In this document: positions 1 to 8,635 of the stretch, piece after piece
Position numbering within the stretch: position 1 is the stretch's first letter
Layout of the letters: the number at the start of each line of letters is the position of its first letter
Assembly (NCBI GenBank): GCA_963762315.1
Contig: CAVXKO010000004.1
Location: forward strand, 310,001-374,000
DNA length: 64,000 bases
Source of the DNA: RPQJ01 sp963762315
GTDB lineage: Bacteria > Pseudomonadota > Gammaproteobacteria > Steroidobacterales > Steroidobacteraceae
Direction of reading: 5' to 3'
Made by a program: the position numbers and the translations under genes
Notes under the pieces: generated by a model
Databases searched by the model: none
Told to the model about the DNA's origin: nothing
The model's input: only the letters and a program-made list of their open reading frames with translations

Positions 1-2
1 TG

Positions 3-2564
3 GCCCTCGGCCGCGACCACCAGTTCATCGAGCCCGTCCACCTGATGCTCGCCCTGCTCGACCAGCAGGGGGGCTCGGTGAGACCGTTGCTCGACAAGGC
101 CGGCGCCAACGTCAACGTGCTTCGCTCGCAGCTGGGCGAGGCCATCGACCGTCTGCCGAAGGTCGAGGGCACCGGGGGCGAGGTGCACGTCTCGAACGAC
201 CTCAGCCGCCTGCTCAATCTCTCCGACAAGCTCGCGCAGAAGCGCGGCGACCAGTACATCTCCAGCGAACTGTTCGTGCTCGCGGCGCTCGAGGACAAGG
301 GGCCGCTCGCGAGGATCCTGCGCGACGCGGGCGTGATCAAGGGAGCGCTGGACAAGTCCATCGACGAGGTGCGCGGCGGCGAGAAGGTCTCCGATCCCAA
401 CGCCGAGGAACAGCGCCAGGCGCTCGACAAGTACACCATCGACCTGACCGAGCGGGCCGAGCAGGGCAAGCTCGACCCGGTCATCGGCCGCGACGACGAG
501 ATCCGCCGCACCGTGCAGGTGCTGCAGCGTCGCACCAAGAACAATCCCGTGCTGATCGGCGAGCCTGGCGTCGGCAAGACGGCGATCGTCGAGGGCCTTG
601 CGTTGCGCATCGTCAACGGCGAGGTGCCGGAGTCGCTGCGCGACAAGCGCATCCTCGCGCTCGACATGGGCGCGCTGATCGCGGGCGCCAAGTTCCGCGG
701 CGAGTTCGAGGAGCGCCTGAAGGCCGTGCTGAAGGACCTTTCCAAGCAGGAAGGCCGCGTCATCCTGTTCATCGACGAGTTGCACACCATGGTCGGCGCC
801 GGCAAGGCCGAGGGTGCGATGGACGCCGGCAACATGCTGAAGCCCGCGCTTGCGCGTGGCGAGCTGCATTGCGTCGGCGCCACGACGCTCGACGAATACC
901 GCAAGTACGTCGAGAAGGATGCGGCGCTCGAGCGGCGCTTCCAGAAGGTGCTGGTCAACGAGCCGTCGGTCGAGGACACGATCGCGATCCTGCGCGGGCT
1001 GAAGGAGCGCTATGCCGTTCACCACAAGGTCGAGATCACCGACCCCGCGATCGTGGCGGCCGCGACGCTTTCGCACCGGTACATCACCGACCGGCAACTG
1101 CCCGACAAGGCCATCGACCTGATCGACGAGGCGGCCTCGAAGATCCGCATGGAGATCGACTCGAAGCCCGAAGAACTCGATCGTCTCGACCGGCGCATCG
1201 TGCAGCTCAAGATGGAGCGCGAGGCGCTGAAGAAAGAGAAGGATGAGGCCTCGAAGAAGCGGCTGCAGGCGCTCGACGAGCAGCTGGCCGAGATCGGCAA
1301 GGAATACGCCGACCTCGAAGAAATCTGGAAGGCCGAGAAGGCCGCTGCGCAGGGCGCGGCGCACATCAAGGAAGAACTTGAACGCGCGCGCCTCGACTTC
1401 GAGACCGCTCGTCGTGCCGGCGACCTCGCGCGGATGTCCGAGCTGCAGTACGGCAAGATCCCGGAGCTCGAAAAGCGCATCAAGGCGGCGCAGGAAGCGG
1501 AGACCAAGGCTCCCACGCTCGTGCGCAACAAGGTGACGGAAGAGGAGATCGCCGAGATCGTCTCGAAGTGGACCGGCATCCCCGTTTCGAAGATGCTCGA
1601 AGGCGAGCGCGAGAAACTGCTGCGGATGGAAGAGGCGCTCGGCAAGCGCGTCGTCGGCCAGGAAGAGGCCGTGCGCGCGGTGTCGGACGCGATCCGCCGT
1701 TCGCGCGCGGGCCTGTCGGATCCCAATCGCCCGAACGGCTCGTTCCTGTTCCTCGGCCCGACCGGCGTCGGCAAGACCGAGCTCAGCAAGGCGCTCGCGG
1801 AATTCCTCTTCGACACCGAAGAAGCGATGGTGCGCATCGACATGTCGGAGTTCATGGAGAAGCACTCCGTGGCCCGGCTGATCGGCGCGCCTCCGGGCTA
1901 CGTCGGTTACGAGGAAGGCGGCTACCTGACGGAGGCCGTGCGCCGCCGTCCGTACGCGGTGATCCTGCTCGACGAAGTCGAGAAGGCGCACCCGGACGTA
2001 TTCAATGTCCTGCTGCAGGTGCTCGACGACGGGCGCCTCACGGACGGGCAGGGCCGCACGGTCGACTTCCGCAACTCGGTCGTCATCATGACGTCGAACC
2101 TCGGCTCGCAGCTGATCCAGGAACTGGCGGGCGAGGCGAACTACGACAAGATGAAGGCGGCGGTGATGGAAATCGTCGGCCAGCACTTCCGGCCGGAGTT
2201 CATCAACCGCGTCGACGACGTGGTGGTGTTCCATCCGCTCGGCAAGGAGCACATCCGCTCGATCGTGGATATCCAGCTCGGCCACCTGCGCAAGCGGCTC
2301 GCGGATCGCGACATCGGCTTCGAACTCGACGCCGCAGCACTCGACCTGCTGGGCGAGGCGGGCTTCGATCCGGTGTACGGCGCGCGTCCGCTCAAGCGGG
2401 CGATCCAGCACCAGGTCGAGAATCCGCTGGCGCAGCGGATCCTGCGGGGCGAGTTCGGTCCGGGAGATACGGTGCGCGTCGGCGCGAGCGATGGCGTGCT
2501 CACGTTCGCCAAGCGGGCTGAGGCGGCGCCCGTGGAGCCGCCCGCGAAGCGCAAGAAGGCGTAG
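3..2564 (+). CDS. clpB: ATP-dependent disaggregase ClpB (5' partial)
   Basis: Hexameric AAA+ chaperone of the cytosol that re-solubilises protein aggregates together with DnaK. The frame is already open at base 3, and the first residues (ALGRDHQFIEPVHLM) match ClpB from about residue 20, so roughly 20 N-terminal codons lie before the window. Visible in order: the Clp N domain; the first Walker A motif GEPGVGKT near 558-581; an arginine-finger region (LERRFQKV); a long Glu/Lys-rich middle coiled coil at about 1200-1560, which separates ClpB from ClpA and ClpC; the second Walker A motif GPTGVGKT near 1757-1780; Walker B ILLDEVEKA; and the D2 small domain. It ends in a basic tail (PAKRKKA). The frame is intact. 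Any heat-shock promoter would be outside the window. Confidence 0.97.
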   Translation, partial: ALGRDHQFIEPVHLMLALLDQQGGSVRPLLDKAGANVNVLRSQLGEAIDRLPKVEGTGGEVHVSNDLSRLLNLSDKLAQKRGDQYISSELFVLAALEDKGPLARILRDAGVIKGALDKSIDEVRGGEKVSDPNAEEQRQALDKYTIDLTERAEQGKLDPVIGRDDEIRRTVQVLQRRTKNNPVLIGEPGVGKTAIVEGLALRIVNGEVPESLRDKRILALDMGALIAGAKFRGEFEERLKAVLKDLSKQEGRVILFIDELHTMVGAGKAEGAMDAGNMLKPALARGELHCVGATTLDEYRKYVEKDAALERRFQKVLVNEPSVEDTIAILRGLKERYAVHHKVEITDPAIVAAATLSHRYITDRQLPDKAIDLIDEAASKIRMEIDSKPEELDRLDRRIVQLKMEREALKKEKDEASKKRLQALDEQLAEIGKEYADLEEIWKAEKAAAQGAAHIKEELERARLDFETARRAGDLARMSELQYGKIPELEKRIKAAQEAETKAPTLVRNKVTEEEIAEIVSKWTGIPVSKMLEGEREKLLRMEEALGKRVVGQEEAVRAVSDAIRRSRAGLSDPNRPNGSFLFLGPTGVGKTELSKALAEFLFDTEEAMVRIDMSEFMEKHSVARLIGAPPGYVGYEEGGYLTEAVRRRPYAVILLDEVEKAHPDVFNVLLQVLDDGRLTDGQGRTVDFRNSVVIMTSNLGSQLIQELAGEANYDKMKAAVMEIVGQHFRPEFINRVDDVVVFHPLGKEHIRSIVDIQLGHLRKRLADRDIGFELDAAALDLLGEAGFDPVYGARPLKRAIQHQVENPLAQRILRGEFGPGDTVRVGASDGVLTFAKRAEAAPVEPPAKRKKA

Positions 2565-2599
2565 CCGACAGCGCAGCCAGGCCGCAGGAATCGCAGCGG

Positions 2600-2705
2600 T
2601 CCGTGTCCTGGGTCTTGTGCCGGGGCCGTGCGCGGGAGGGACCCCGCGCCCGGAGCCTACAGGGACGTACTTGCGGCGTCCCCGGGACAAGACCCAGGAC
2701 ACGGA
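2600..2705. repeat. Inverted-repeat element (REP/MITE-like)
   Basis: Two 26-base arms, 2600-2625 and 2680-2705, are reverse complements at 25 of 26 positions (left arm core GTGTCCTGGGTCTTG). Between them lies a smaller perfect hairpin, GCGCGGG against CCCGCGC, near 2631-2649. The element sits in the 267-base gap between clpB and the FmdB-like gene and codes for nothing. The nested-arm design resembles REP-type elements mobilised in trans by Y1 (IS200-like) transposases, but no transposase is present here. It has no T-run, so it is not a classical terminator. Confidence 0.7.
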
Positions 2706-2765
2706 GCGCCGATTCCCAGGCCGGTCACGTCGGCCGGTTGCGAATCCAGGCGCGCCGCCAAACGA

Positions 2766-2794
2766 ACTGGGCGGCGTCAGCTGACCCGTATAAT
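2766..2794 (+). promoter_or_regulatory. Putative sigma-70 promoter of the FmdB-like gene
   Basis: A perfect -10 hexamer TATAAT lies at 2789-2794, 38 bases before the start codon. The -35 position about 17 bases upstream (around 2766-2771) holds only a weak match. It would drive the zinc-ribbon gene and probably the DUF502 and aspS genes behind it. Confidence 0.45.
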
Positions 2795-2831
2795 CGCCTA
2801 CCGGAAATCGCAGACCGACACCCGAACGACC

Positions 2832-3260
2832 ATGCCCATCTACGAATACCAGTGCACGAAGTGCCACCATCACCTCGAGGCCCTGCAGAAGCTGTCCGAC
2901 AAGCCGCTGCGCGAATGCCCCGAATGCGGGAAGCACACGCTCAAGCGCCTGATGTCCGCGCCGTTGTTCCGCCTTGCGGGGAGCGGCTGGTACGAGACCG
3001 ACTTCAAGTCGGACAAGGAGAACAAGCGCAACCTCGTGGGCGAGAAGGGCGAGTCGGAGAGCAGTTCCGAAAGCAAGCCGGAGCCGAAGACGGAAACCAA
3101 GACCGACGCGAAGGCCGAGCCGAAGAAGGAAACGGCTGAGAAGAAGTCCTCGCGCACGATGGTGACCAAGCCGGCGCTCAGGAAGCCGGCTGGAGCCAAG
3201 TCGAAGCCGGCGCCCCGCAAGCCGGCCCGCAAGCCGGCCCGCAAGCCGGGCAAGCGCTGA
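2832..3260 (+). CDS. FmdB-family zinc-ribbon protein
   Basis: Small putative regulatory protein of 142 residues. It opens with MPIYEYQCTKC, the hallmark of the FmdB/CxxC_CXXC_SSSS family, and carries two CxxC knuckles (CTKC and CPEC) at residues 8-37 that should bind one zinc ion. After about residue 55 the chain turns into a low-complexity Lys/Glu/Ser stretch and then Lys-Pro-Ala repeats ending in RKPGKR, much longer and more basic than the usual 80-110 residue members. Its molecular role is not established. The start was chosen by homology: longer upstream frames have no family similarity. It is followed after one base by the DUF502 gene, and this order before aspS is common in Beta- and Gammaproteobacteria. 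Confidence 0.88.
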   Translation: MPIYEYQCTKCHHHLEALQKLSDKPLRECPECGKHTLKRLMSAPLFRLAGSGWYETDFKSDKENKRNLVGEKGESESSSESKPEPKTETKTDAKAEPKKETAEKKSSRTMVTKPALRKPAGAKSKPAPRKPARKPARKPGKR

Positions 3261-3261
3261 C

Positions 3262-3981
3262 GTGCAGAAAATCAAACTCGGCGACCTGACGCCCCCGGTC
3301 GGTGGCGACGACAGCCCGGTACGCCATCCTGCACGCACGATCCGCAACTACCTGATTGCGGGCCTGCTGATCTGGATCCCGATCATGGTGACGGTCTGGG
3401 TCATCCGCTTCGTCGCGCGGATCCTCGACCAGTCGCTGCTGCTGCTGCCGCCCTCGTGGCGCCCCGAGGTGCTGGTCGGGCACTACATCCCGGGCCTCGG
3501 CATCATCCTGTCGCTGGTGTTGCTCTTCGTCACCGGCGTGATCGTGCGCAACCTGTTCGGCCGGCAGATCGTGCACGGCGCCGAGTCGCTGGTGCGCCGC
3601 ATCCCGGTGATCGGCGCGGTCTACAGCGGCGCCAAGACCTTCAGCGAGACGGTGCTGACCGACCAGGGCAAATCGTTCAAGCAGGTCGTGATGGTCGAGT
3701 TCCCGCGCAAAGGGGTCTTCAGCATCGGGTTCATCACCTCGGACAACCTCGAGGAAGCGCAGGCGAAGACCGCCCAGGACGTCACCTGCGTGTTCGTGCC
3801 GACCACGCCTAACCCCACGACCGGCTTCATCATTCTCGTGCCCCGGGACGAGGTCGTGAAAATGGACATGACCGTCGACGAGGCCTTCAAGATGTTGCTG
3901 ACGCTCGGCGTCGTGGTGCCGAAGTGGCAGCCGCCGGCGGGCGGGCAATCCCGCCTTGCACCGCAACAGACCGACCCGTAA
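3262..3981 (+). CDS. DUF502 family membrane protein
   Basis: Inner-membrane protein of 239 residues with a GTG start one base after the zinc-ribbon gene, indicating translational coupling. Two hydrophobic segments are clear: about residues 30-53 (NYLIAGLLIWIPIMVTVWVI) and 74-97. The following soluble part contains family landmarks such as IPVIGAVYSGAKTFSE and VFVPTTPNPTTGF. DUF502 proteins are widespread and uncharacterised; plant members (COV-like) are linked to vascular development, which does not inform the bacterial role. aspS follows within about 60 bases, so the three genes are probably co-transcribed. Confidence 0.9.
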   Translation: MQKIKLGDLTPPVGGDDSPVRHPARTIRNYLIAGLLIWIPIMVTVWVIRFVARILDQSLLLLPPSWRPEVLVGHYIPGLGIILSLVLLFVTGVIVRNLFGRQIVHGAESLVRRIPVIGAVYSGAKTFSETVLTDQGKSFKQVVMVEFPRKGVFSIGFITSDNLEEAQAKTAQDVTCVFVPTTPNPTTGFIILVPRDEVVKMDMTVDEAFKMLLTLGVVVPKWQPPAGGQSRLAPQQTDP

Positions 3982-4041
3982 CATCCGGATCCTTCTGGAA
4001 AAATGCGGCCTCGGGGCACCGGTACACACGCCCCGCACACC

Positions 4042-5823
4042 ATGCCCATGCGCACTCATTACTGTGGCGAGGTCAATGCCGGCCTCGTCGGAAAAGACGT
4101 CTCCGTGGCCGGCTGGGTCCACCGCCGGCGCGACCACGGCGGGGTGATCTTCATCGACCTGCGCGACCGCGACGGCCTGCTGCAGGTCGTGTTCGATCCG
4201 GACGCGGCGGCCGTGTTCGCCGAGGCCGAGCGTGTGCGTGGCGAGTGGGTCCTCAAGGTGTCGGGCAAGGTGCGGCCGCGTCCGGCCGGCACGGCCAACG
4301 CGAACCTCGCCTCGGGCGAGGTCGAGTTGCTGGCGAGCGCCATCGAGGTGCTCAACCGCTCGGAGCCGATCCCGTTCCAGCTCGACGAGGACGTCAAGGA
4401 AGAGACGCGCCTCAAGTACCGCTACATCGACCTGCGCCGCGACGTGATGCAGAAGCGCCTGCGCCAGCGCCACGCCATCACGCGGGCGATGCGCGCGTAC
4501 CTCGACGACCACGGCTTCGTGGACGTCGAGACGCCGATGCTGACCAAGGCGACGCCGGAAGGCGCGCGCGACTACCTCGTGCCGAGCCGCACGCAGCCGG
4601 GCAAGTTCTTCGCGCTGCCGCAGTCGCCGCAGATCTTCAAGCAGCTGCTGATGATGTCGGGCTTCGACCGCTACTACCAGATCGTGCGCTGCTTCCGCGA
4701 CGAAGACCTGCGCGCCGATCGCCAGCCCGAGTTCACGCAGCTCGACATCGAGACGTCGTTCCTGACGCGCGACGAGATCATGGACGTCATGGAAGGGTTG
4801 ATCCGCGAACTGTTCGACAAGGTACTCGGCGTGACGCTGCCGAACCCGCTGCCGCGCATGAGCTACGACGAGGCGATGCGCCGCTACGCCTCCGACAAGC
4901 CGGACCTGCGCATTGCGTTGGAGCTTGTCGACGTCGCGGACCTCGTCAAGGACTGCGAGTTCAAGGTGTTCTCCGGCCCGGCCTCCGATCCGGAGGGCCG
5001 TGTCGCGGCGCTGCGCGTGCCCGCGGGCGGCGAGAAGCTGTCGCGCAAGCAGATCGACGACTACACGGCGTTCGTCGCGCGCTACGGCGCGAAGGGTCTC
5101 GCGTACGTCAAGGTCAACGACGCTTCGAAGGGCCGCGAAGGCCTCCAGTCGCCGATCCTGAAGTTCCTGTCGGATGCCGCTGTCGCCGGCCTGATGCAGC
5201 GCACGGGCGCGCAGACGGGCGACCTGGTCTTTTTCGGCGCCGACAAGGCCAAGGTAGTCAACGACGCGATCGGCGCGCTGCGCCTCAAGGTCGGTCAGGA
5301 CCTCGGCCTCGTCGAGGACGCGTGGCGCCCGCTGTGGGTGGTCGACTTCCCGATGTTCGAATGGGATCCAGACTCGAAGCGCTGGGCTGCGATGCACCAC
5401 CCGTTCACCTCGCCGATCAACGACGATCCGGCGGCGCTCAAGGCCGATCCGGGCGGCGCCCGTGCCCGTGCCTACGACATGGTGCTGAACGGCTCGGAAA
5501 TCGGCGGCGGCTCGGTGCGTATCCATCGCAACGAGATGCAGTCGACGGTGTTCGAGATGCTCGGCATCGGTGCGGAGGAGGCGCAGAAGAAGTTCGGCTT
5601 CCTGCTCGACGCGCTGAAGTTCGGCGCGCCGCCGCATGGCGGCATCGCGTTCGGCCTCGACCGCCTCGCCATGCTGATGGCGGGCGCCGAGTCGATCCGC
5701 GACGTCATCGCGTTCCCGAAGACACAGACGGCGACGTGCCCGCTCACCGACGCGCCGACGGAAGTGTCCGAGCAGCAGCTGCGCGACCTGCACATCCGCG
5801 TGAAGCTGCCCGTCAAGGACTGA
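4042..5823 (+). CDS. aspS: Aspartyl-tRNA synthetase
   Basis: Class II aminoacyl-tRNA synthetase that charges tRNA-Asp in the cytosol. The sequence follows bacterial AspRS throughout: an N-terminal OB-fold anticodon-binding domain (MRTHYCGEVNAG, VAGWVHRRRDHGG), motif 2 region (CFRDEDLRADRQPEFTQLD), the GAD insertion domain typical of bacterial enzymes (about residues 290-420), and motif 3 near the C terminus (GIAFGLDRLAMLM). Length is 593 residues, normal for the family. The start at 4042 (MPMRTHYC) was preferred over an upstream frame at 4003 because family members begin at MRT; the ATG two codons later is possible. The stop codon overlaps the next start by one base (TGATG). Confidence 0.96.
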   Translation: MPMRTHYCGEVNAGLVGKDVSVAGWVHRRRDHGGVIFIDLRDRDGLLQVVFDPDAAAVFAEAERVRGEWVLKVSGKVRPRPAGTANANLASGEVELLASAIEVLNRSEPIPFQLDEDVKEETRLKYRYIDLRRDVMQKRLRQRHAITRAMRAYLDDHGFVDVETPMLTKATPEGARDYLVPSRTQPGKFFALPQSPQIFKQLLMMSGFDRYYQIVRCFRDEDLRADRQPEFTQLDIETSFLTRDEIMDVMEGLIRELFDKVLGVTLPNPLPRMSYDEAMRRYASDKPDLRIALELVDVADLVKDCEFKVFSGPASDPEGRVAALRVPAGGEKLSRKQIDDYTAFVARYGAKGLAYVKVNDASKGREGLQSPILKFLSDAAVAGLMQRTGAQTGDLVFFGADKAKVVNDAIGALRLKVGQDLGLVEDAWRPLWVVDFPMFEWDPDSKRWAAMHHPFTSPINDDPAALKADPGGARARAYDMVLNGSEIGGGSVRIHRNEMQSTVFEMLGIGAEEAQKKFGFLLDALKFGAPPHGGIAFGLDRLAMLMAGAESIRDVIAFPKTQTATCPLTDAPTEVSEQQLRDLHIRVKLPVKD

Positions 5824-6464
5824 TGACCGCGCGCGACTCCGTCATCCTCGTCCACGGCCTGTGGATGAACGGGATGGAGATGAGCGTGCTGCGGCGCCGC
5901 CTGCAGCTCGAGCACGACTTCGAAGCGCAGACTTTCGCGTACCCGACGCTGCACGGCGATGCGGCGGAAATCAGCCATGAACTGGCGGAGGTTGCCGCCG
6001 ATTGCGCGCGCCGCGGCGGGCGGGTGCACCTCGTCGGTCACAGTCTCGGCGGCGCGATCGTCTACAAGGCGCTCATGGAATGCGGCGCCGAGGTAGAGGG
6101 CAATGCCGTGCTGCTCGGCTCGCCGTTGAACGGCAGCCGCGCGGCAGAGGGCGCTTCACGCTTCGCGATGCTCCGGCCGCTGCTCGGCCCTCACGTGCTG
6201 CGAGAGCTTGCCAGGCCGTGCGGGCGCGCCTGGAGTCGCGGCGGTGCGCTCGGCGCCATCGCCGGATCGATGCGCATGGGTACCGGCCAGTTCTTCACGC
6301 AGTTCGACGAGGACAACGACGGCTCTGTCGCAGTGAGCGAGACGATCATTCCGGGCTTGCACGATCACATCGTGCTGCCGCACAGCCACATGGGCATGAT
6401 CTTCGCGGCCGACGTCGCCTCGCAGGTGGCGCACTTCCTCCGCAACCGGAAATTCGCGAAGTGA
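5823..6464 (+). CDS. Alpha/beta hydrolase (lipase/esterase-like)
   Basis: Small cytosolic alpha/beta-hydrolase of 213 residues. It shows the oxyanion motif HGLWMNG near residue 11, the nucleophile elbow GHSLGGA (Ser near residue 74) and a C-terminal His (HDHIVLPHSHMGM) expected to complete the catalytic triad. The fold and short length resemble triacylglycerol-lipase or PGAP1-like esterases. The substrate cannot be read from the sequence. It starts inside the aspS stop codon (TGATG) and its own stop overlaps the GTG start of the TonB receptor gene, so it is translationally linked on both sides. Confidence 0.85.
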   Translation: MTARDSVILVHGLWMNGMEMSVLRRRLQLEHDFEAQTFAYPTLHGDAAEISHELAEVAADCARRGGRVHLVGHSLGGAIVYKALMECGAEVEGNAVLLGSPLNGSRAAEGASRFAMLRPLLGPHVLRELARPCGRAWSRGGALGAIAGSMRMGTGQFFTQFDEDNDGSVAVSETIIPGLHDHIVLPHSHMGMIFAADVASQVAHFLRNRKFAK

Positions 6465-8535
6465 GCCGGACGGCGCGATCCCTGCGGCGACCGTGCGCCG
6501 TGTGCGCGCTGGCCCTGATGTCCAGCGTGACGGGCGCTGCGACACCTGAAGACCGCGAACTCGAGACCATTCAGGTCACGGCAACCCGGCGTTCCGAGGC
6601 CGCCTTCGACGTCCCCAACGCCACGACCATCGTGACCTTCGACGACATTCGCGCCGCCGCGCCGCAGACTGTGATGGATGCGTTGCGCCGCAAGCCCGGG
6701 ATGTTCGTGCAGCAGACGACGCCCGGGCAAGGGATCGTGATCCTGCGCGGCCTCAAGGGTTCGGAGGTGCTGCACGTCGTCGACGGCTTCCGCCTCAACG
6801 ACGCGATCTTCCGCAACGCGCCCAACCAGTACGTCGCGCTTGTCGACAGCCAGTCGCTCTCGCGCATCGAAGCCGTGCGCGGTCCGATGTCCGGGCTGTA
6901 CGGCAGCGACGCGATGGGCGGCGTCGTGCAGATGCTCACGTGGGAGCCGGGCTTCGAGACGGCGGACTGGTCCGCGGACGGCCTGCTGCGCTCGTCGTAC
7001 GGCAGTGCGGACGATTCGACGCTGACGCGTGCGCAGGGGGCGTTTGGCCGGGAAGGACTCGCGGTCAGCGGCGGCCTGACGTACCAGGATGTGAACGAAC
7101 GCCGCGTCGGCGGCGGCGAGCGTCTGCCGTACACGCGATACACGTCGCGTGCCGCGGATTTCAAGGTGCGCGGGGACGTGGCCGCAGGCCACGAGCTGAC
7201 GCTCTCGGTCCAGTACGCCGAGCAGCCGCACACGCCGCGCTACGACGAACTGACGGCGGGCTACGGCCAGGAGCATCCGAACTCCGACGTGTACCTGTTC
7301 GCGCCGCAGCGCCGCGATTTCGTGCAGTTGCGCTGGCGCATGAGCGCAGCCAATGCTTTCTGGGACACGGCTGAAATTCATCTGGGGCGGCAGGCGATCC
7401 GGGACGACCGGCAGACGCGCGACTACGGCTCGATCAACCTCGACGATGAGCGCAACCTCGACGTCACGGACGGGCTGACCTTTCTGGCGACGAGTTCCCG
7501 GGGCGAAGACCACCTCCTGACCTGGGGAGCCGATGTTTACCGAAGACGAGGTCGAGTCGTCGCGCAAGCGCACCAATCTGGCGACGGGAGTCACGACGAA
7601 GCGCGCGCCGCGTTTTCCCGACGGCTCGACGATGTCGCAGTTCGGGGCGTTCCTGGCCGACGACTGGGCGGTGGACGAGCGCACGGATCTGCTCGCCGCC
7701 GTGCGACTCAATCGCACGCGGACTCAACTGACGGCGAGCGGCGGCTTCGGCGGCGTCACTGTCGAGGACACGGGGTGGTCGGGTAACTTGAGTCTGGCGT
7801 ATGCGCTGCACCGAGGACGTGCGGCTCGTGGCCAATCTCGGTCGCGGCTTTCGCGCGCCGAACATCTTCGACCTCGGCACGTTCGGCGACCGACCCGGCA
7901 ATCGCTACAACGTCCCGAATGCGGATCTCGAACCGGAGGCCGTGACGACTTTCGATGCAGGCCTGAAGTGGTCATCCAGCCGCTTCGAGGGCGAGTTGAT
8001 CGGGTACCGGTCCTGGTACCGCGACAAGATCACGAGCGTGCTCACTGGCGAGGTGACACCGTCAGGTCGGTTGGTCGTGCAGAATCTCAATGCCTCGAGC
8101 CTCGACTTGTACGGCGCGGAGTTCGCCGCCAGCGTCGGTGTCACCGACGAGCTGGAGTTGCACGGCATGCTGACGTGGACGGTGGGCAACGAGACGTTCG
8201 AAGGCGACGAATACCCGGCCGACCGCATTCCGCCGCTGAACGGAAACGTCGGGGTGAGGTGGACGGCGCTGCCGGAACTGGCGGTCGAAGCATATGCGAC
8301 CTTTGCGGCTTTGCAGGACCGCTACAGCCCGCGCGACGAAGTGGACCCGCGGCTGAAGCCGGGCGGTACGCCGGGATGGACGACCTGGAACGTGCGTCTC
8401 GAGTGGGAGGCGACGGAACGCGTCAGTGCCGGGCTGCAGTTTGCCAACATCGCCGACCGCCGCTACCGCGAACACGGCTCCGGCATCGATACGCCTGGGT
8501 TCGGTTGCATCGCCACCCTCGAGCTGCGCCTCTGA
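6461..8535 (+). CDS. TonB-dependent outer-membrane receptor (two frameshifts)
   Basis: Outer-membrane beta-barrel receptor that would import a chelate or cofactor with energy from TonB. A GTG start at 6461 overlaps the hydrolase stop and gives a signal peptide ending near SVTGAA. A TonB-box-like stretch (ETIQVTATRR), the plug domain (VMDALRRKPGMFVQQ, RIEAVRGPMSGLYGSDAMGG) and barrel strands follow. The final residue region (IATLELRL) suits an outer-membrane beta-signal. The frame breaks twice: near 7535-7538 (an extra T in a TTT run) and near 7800-7803 (an extra C). Removing one base at each site restores a continuous receptor, and the total length modulo 3 fits two insertions. These may be sequencing errors or a true pseudogene. 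The plug resembles heme/hemoglobin-type receptors, but the ligand is uncertain. Confidence 0.82.
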
Positions 8536-8541
8536 AGAGGC

Positions 8542-8626
8542 AAATAGGGAAATAGGGGACATTCTCGGAAATAGGGGACATTCTCGGTTTTCGCGAAAAC
8601 CGAGAATGTCCCCTATTTTCCTATTT
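8542..8626. repeat. Long palindromic repeat element
   Basis: A perfect 50-base palindrome spans 8569-8618, centred on TTTTCGCGAAAA, with arms reading AAATAGGGGACATTCTCGG. A second direct copy of that arm lies immediately upstream (8550-8568), and the outer flanks extend the pairing, so 8542-8568 matches 8600-8626 at 26 of 27 positions. It lies between convergent genes: the TonB receptor on the plus strand and the efflux lipoprotein on the minus strand. It could act as a bidirectional terminator, but its size and the duplicated arm suggest a mobile REP-like element. AT content is clearly above that of the neighbours. Confidence 0.75.
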
Positions 8627-8635
8627 TCGAAGCTC

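Noticed and set aside
3178..5793. An 871-codon open frame on the minus strand opposite aspS and the DUF502 gene.
   Set aside because: It is antisense to genes with strong homology, its residues are dominated by Arg, His, Val and Asp as expected from reversed GC-rich codons, and it has no recognisable domain.
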